From Streptomyces vilmorinianum (GTDB taxonomy: Bacteria; Actinomycetota; Actinomycetes; Streptomycetales; Streptomycetaceae), in NCBI RefSeq assembly GCF_005517195.1, contig NZ_CP040244.1, positions 5,908,001 to 5,972,000 of the forward strand: 64,000 bases of DNA, read 5' to 3'. Positions 61,384 through 64,000 of this stretch are shown here, piece by piece; position 1 is the stretch's first letter; the number at the start of each line of letters is the position of its first letter. The notes under the pieces are model-generated. The model ran no database searches, was not told the origin of the DNA, and was given only the letters and a program-made list of their open reading frames with translations. Position numbers and translations under genes: made by a program.

Positions 61384-62562
61384 CTACGCCTTCGACGCGT
61401 CGTCGGTGGTGTCCGGCTCCTTCGCCGGGGCCTCCGCCTCCTCCGCGGGGGCCGGGGCCTCCGCGGTCTCGGCGGGCTCGGGCGCCTCGGCGGCCTCGGG
61501 CTTCGCGGGCGCCTCGGGCTTCGCGACCTCCACCGATTCCCGTGCCGACGGGATCGTCAGACCCTCCGCGCTCTCCGGGTGGTGGCAGGCGACGCGCTGG
61601 CCCGGGCGGAGCTCCAGGAGCGGGGGCTCCTGGGTCTTGCACAGGTCCGTCGCCTTCCAGCAGCGGGTGTGGAAGCGGCAGCCCGACGGCGGGGAGATCG
61701 GGGACGGGACGTCTCCCGTCAGCAGGATCCGCTCGCTCTTCGCGCCCCGGCGGCGCGGGTCCGGGATCGGGACCGCGGACATCAGGGCCTTGGTGTACGG
61801 GTGCATCGGCGACTCGTACAGGGACTTGCGGTCCGCGAGCTCGACGATCTTGCCGAGGTACATCACCGCGATCCGGTCCGAGACGTGCCGGATGACCGAC
61901 AGGTCGTGGGCGATGATCACGTACGTGAGCCCCAGCTCCTCCTGGAGGTCGTCCAGGAGGTTCACCACCTGCGCCTGGATGGAGACGTCCAGCGCCGAGA
62001 CGGGCTCGTCGGCCACGACCAGCTTCGGCTTCAGGGCGAGCGCCCGCGCGATGCCGATGCGCTGGCGCTGACCGCCCGAGAACTCGTGCGGGTAGCGGTT
62101 GTAGTGCTCCGGGTTCAGGCCGACCAGGCCGAGGAGGCGCTGGACCTCCTGCTTGACGCCGCCCTCGGGCTCCACGCCCTGGAGCTTGAAGGGGGCCGAG
62201 ACGATCGCACCGACCGTGTGGCGCGGGTTCAGCGAGCCGTACGGGTCCTGGAAGATCATCTGGATGTCCCGGCGCAGCGGGCGCATCTGGCTCACGCCCA
62301 GGTGCGAGACGTCCGTGCCCTGGAACTCGACCGTGCCGGCCGTCGGTTCGAGCAGCCGGGTGATGAGCCGGCCCATCGTCGACTTGCCGCAGCCGGACTC
62401 GCCGACCACGCCGAGGGTCTCGCCCGGCAGCACCTCGAAGTCGATGCCGTCGACCGCCTTGACCGCACCGACCTGACGCTGAAGCAGCCCCTTCTTGATC
62501 GGGAAGTGCTTCTTCAGGCCGGTCACCTTGAGCAGGGGCTCAGTGCTCTTGTTGTCGCTCAC
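61384..62562 (-). CDS. Oligopeptide ABC transporter ATP-binding protein (OppF/DppF type)
   Basis: 392 residues from the GTG at 62562. Walker A is GVVGESGCGKSTMGRL, the Q loop IFQDPYGSLNP, the signature HEFSGGQRQRIGIARAL and Walker B LVVADEPVSALD. The C-terminal oligopeptide-transporter domain has GCRFHTRCWKATDLC, a four-cysteine type motif. An unusual tail of about 60 residues is made of Ala/Glu/Pro (PEAPAKPEAAEAPEPAETAE). The start overlaps the stop of the OppD gene (GTGA). It powers peptide uptake together with OppD. Confidence 0.92.
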   Translation of the reverse strand: MSDNKSTEPLLKVTGLKKHFPIKKGLLQRQVGAVKAVDGIDFEVLPGETLGVVGESGCGKSTMGRLITRLLEPTAGTVEFQGTDVSHLGVSQMRPLRRDIQMIFQDPYGSLNPRHTVGAIVSAPFKLQGVEPEGGVKQEVQRLLGLVGLNPEHYNRYPHEFSGGQRQRIGIARALALKPKLVVADEPVSALDVSIQAQVVNLLDDLQEELGLTYVIIAHDLSVIRHVSDRIAVMYLGKIVELADRKSLYESPMHPYTKALMSAVPIPDPRRRGAKSERILLTGDVPSPISPPSGCRFHTRCWKATDLCKTQEPPLLELRPGQRVACHHPESAEGLTIPSARESVEVAKPEAPAKPEAAEAPEPAETAEAPAPAEEAEAPAKEPDTTDDASKA

Positions 62563-63665
62563 AGCTTCGGCGCAATCTCTTCGGTCCAGATCCGGGTCCG
62601 CTCCTCCTGCGACATGTGGCAGGCGGAGTAGTGGCGGCTGCCCGTCTCGGTCAGCTCGGGGCGCCGCGTCCGCGTGATGCCGTCCTTGGGCACGTCCGCG
62701 TACGGGCAGCGCGGGTTGAAGGCGCAGCCGCTCGGGACGTTGATCAGGCTGGGCGGGTTGCCCTTCACCGGGATGAGCCGGTCGGTCTGCTCCCGGTCGA
62801 TCCGCGGCATCGAGCCCAGCAGGCCCCAGGTGTAGGGGTGCTGCGGCTCGTAGAAGACCGATTCGGCCGGTCCGCGCTCCACGCACCGCCCGCCGTACAT
62901 CACGAGGATGTCGTCGGCGAGCTCGGCGACGACGCCGAGGTCGTGCGTGATGACGATGACCGCGGAGCCGAACTCCTTCTGCAGGTCCCGGATCAGGTCG
63001 AGGATCTGCGCCTGCACGGTCACGTCGAGCGCGGTGGTCGGCTCGTCCGCGATGAGCAGTTCGGGGTTGTTGACCAGCGCCATCGCGATCATCGCGCGCT
63101 GGCGCATGCCGCCGGAGAACTCGTGCGGGTAGTTCTCGAACCGCTTGGCCGGCTCGGGGATGCCCACCCGGTCGAGGAGTTCGACGGCCCGCTTGCGCGC
63201 GGTCTTCTTGTCGACCGGGTGGTGGACGCGGTACGCCTCCACGATCTGGGCGCCGACCGTGTAGTACGGGTGCATCGCGGACAGCGGATCCTGGAAGATC
63301 ATCGCCATGTCCCGGCCGCGGAGCTTGCGTACGGACTCGGGGTCCGCCGACAGCAGCTCCTGGCCGTTGAGCCAGATCTCGCCGGAGATCCGGGCCTTCT
63401 GCCGGCCGTACTGGCCGACGGTGTGCAGGCCCATGATGCCGAGCGAGGTCACCGACTTGCCGGAGCCGGACTCGCCCACGATGCCGAGGGTCTTGCCCTT
63501 CTCCAGCTGGAAGGTGAGGCCGTCGACGGACTTGACGAGTCCGTCGTCGGTCGGGAAGTGGATCTTCAGGTCGCGCACGTCGAGGAACGCGTCGGAGGGC
63601 GCGGACTTCCCGGACGTGACCGGCTCTCCCAGGGCCGCACCCGTCTTGGTCAGCTTGTCCGTCAT
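62559..63665 (-). CDS. Oligopeptide ABC transporter ATP-binding protein (OppD/DppD type)
   Basis: 368 residues. Walker A is GIVGESGSGKSVTSLG, the Q loop IFQDPLSAMHPYY, the signature HEFSGGMRQRAMIAMAL and Walker B LLIADEPTTALD. The C-terminal motif GCAFNPRCPYADVP is that of peptide transporters. It forms a heterodimer with the OppF-type subunit. Its ATG overlaps the stop of the permease gene (ATGA) and its stop overlaps the next start, so all three genes are translationally coupled. Confidence 0.93.
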   Translation of the reverse strand: MTDKLTKTGAALGEPVTSGKSAPSDAFLDVRDLKIHFPTDDGLVKSVDGLTFQLEKGKTLGIVGESGSGKSVTSLGIMGLHTVGQYGRQKARISGEIWLNGQELLSADPESVRKLRGRDMAMIFQDPLSAMHPYYTVGAQIVEAYRVHHPVDKKTARKRAVELLDRVGIPEPAKRFENYPHEFSGGMRQRAMIAMALVNNPELLIADEPTTALDVTVQAQILDLIRDLQKEFGSAVIVITHDLGVVAELADDILVMYGGRCVERGPAESVFYEPQHPYTWGLLGSMPRIDREQTDRLIPVKGNPPSLINVPSGCAFNPRCPYADVPKDGITRTRRPELTETGSRHYSACHMSQEERTRIWTEEIAPKL

Positions 63666-64000
63666 GCGAGCCTCACTCGGGGGTCGATCACCGCGTACAG
63701 AAGGTCCACCACGAGGTTGGCGATGACCACGCAGGCCGCGGTGATGAGCGTGACGGCCAGGATCAGCGGCAGGTCGCGCTCGCTGACTCCCTTGATGGCC
63801 ATCCAGCCAAGACCCTGCAGGTTGAACGTGGTCTCCGTCAGGATCGCGCCGCCGACGAGGGCGCCGAGGTCCATGCCGAAGATGGTCAGGATGGGGGTCA
63901 TGGTGGAGCGCATGGCGTGCTTGCCGAGCACGACCGGCTCGGGCAGACCCTTGGCCCGGGCGGTACGGATGTAGTCCTCGTTGAGGACCTCCAGCATGGT
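63662..64000 (-). CDS. Oligopeptide ABC transporter permease, C-terminal part (cut by window end)
   Basis: The last 112 residues of a permease. The EAA loop lies in YIRTARAKGLPEPVVLGKHA. It is followed by PILTIFGMDLGALVGGAILT, ETTFNLQGLGWMAIKGV and the last helices ending VIDPRVRL. This ending is that of OppB/DppB-type permeases rather than OppC. The gene continues beyond 64000. It is the upstream member of the operon visible here. Confidence 0.92.
   Translation of the reverse strand, partial: TMLEVLNEDYIRTARAKGLPEPVVLGKHAMRSTMTPILTIFGMDLGALVGGAILTETTFNLQGLGWMAIKGVSERDLPLILAVTLITAACVVIANLVVDLLYAVIDPRVRLA

Overview
This window is high-GC actinobacterial chromosome, almost certainly Streptomyces. 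Third codon positions are almost all G or C, GTG and TTG starts are common, and several secreted proteins carry Tat signals. It also has the characteristic pairing of an XRE/DUF5753 regulator with a DUF397 protein and an ATP-binding anti-sigma-like protein. Most of it looks like core chromosome: the gene order (ilvE, leuB, putA/pruA, serA, ilvC-ilvN-ilvB, a GGDEF/EAL gene, gatB-gatA-gatC, a second GGDEF/EAL gene, ligA, mnmA, cysteine desulfurase, oligopeptide ABC genes) matches what I remember of the S. coelicolor SCO55xx-SCO54xx region. That comparison is from memory, not from a search.

Layout. 1-19 kb: branched-chain amino acid synthesis (ilvE partial, leuB, ilvC, ilvN, ilvB), serine synthesis (serA) and proline catabolism (putA, pruA, a PucR-type regulator), with single oxidoreductases, hydrolases and regulators between them. 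ilvB is preceded by a 13-residue leader peptide reading ILVL and an intrinsic terminator with a real U tract, so the ilvBNC genes look controlled by attenuation. 19-24 kb: a membrane PAS-GGDEF-EAL cyclic-di-GMP protein (CdgC-like, EAL degenerate), a 2-hydroxyacid dehydrogenase and an aldo/keto reductase. 24-36 kb: a sugar-dehydrogenase lipoprotein, a large LuxR-type ATPase regulator with a coupled small protein, an MMPL transporter and a Tat-exported phospholipase C. 36-39 kb: a RidA/HxlR divergent pair and an MFS exporter.

39-44.5 kb is the accessory-looking part. It holds a broken XRE-cupin regulator, an ATP-binding anti-sigma-like protein, an XRE/DUF5753 regulator, a DUF397 protein with an internal duplication, a small adaptor-like protein and a 918-residue STAND NTPase with TPR repeats. 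The last four genes overlap head to tail and end at a strong hairpin. This is my best candidate for an incompletely described system, possibly signalling or defence.

44.5-64 kb: gatB, a small membrane protein, gatA and gatC; an RmdB-like GGDEF/EAL protein; ligA; a MetE-core protein translationally coupled to a collapsed STAND gene; an SDR; a truncated LOG-family gene; mnmA; a Tat amidase; cysteine desulfurase; a WYL-regulator remnant; a thioesterase; a TRIC channel; and the start of an oligopeptide ABC operon cut by the window end.

A recurring theme is small-deletion gene decay in gaps between conserved genes (39.2, 39.7, 54, 55.3 and 59.5 kb). I saw no tRNA, rRNA, insertion sequence, CRISPR array or origin. 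No stretch longer than about 300 bases lacks a gene or gene remnant.
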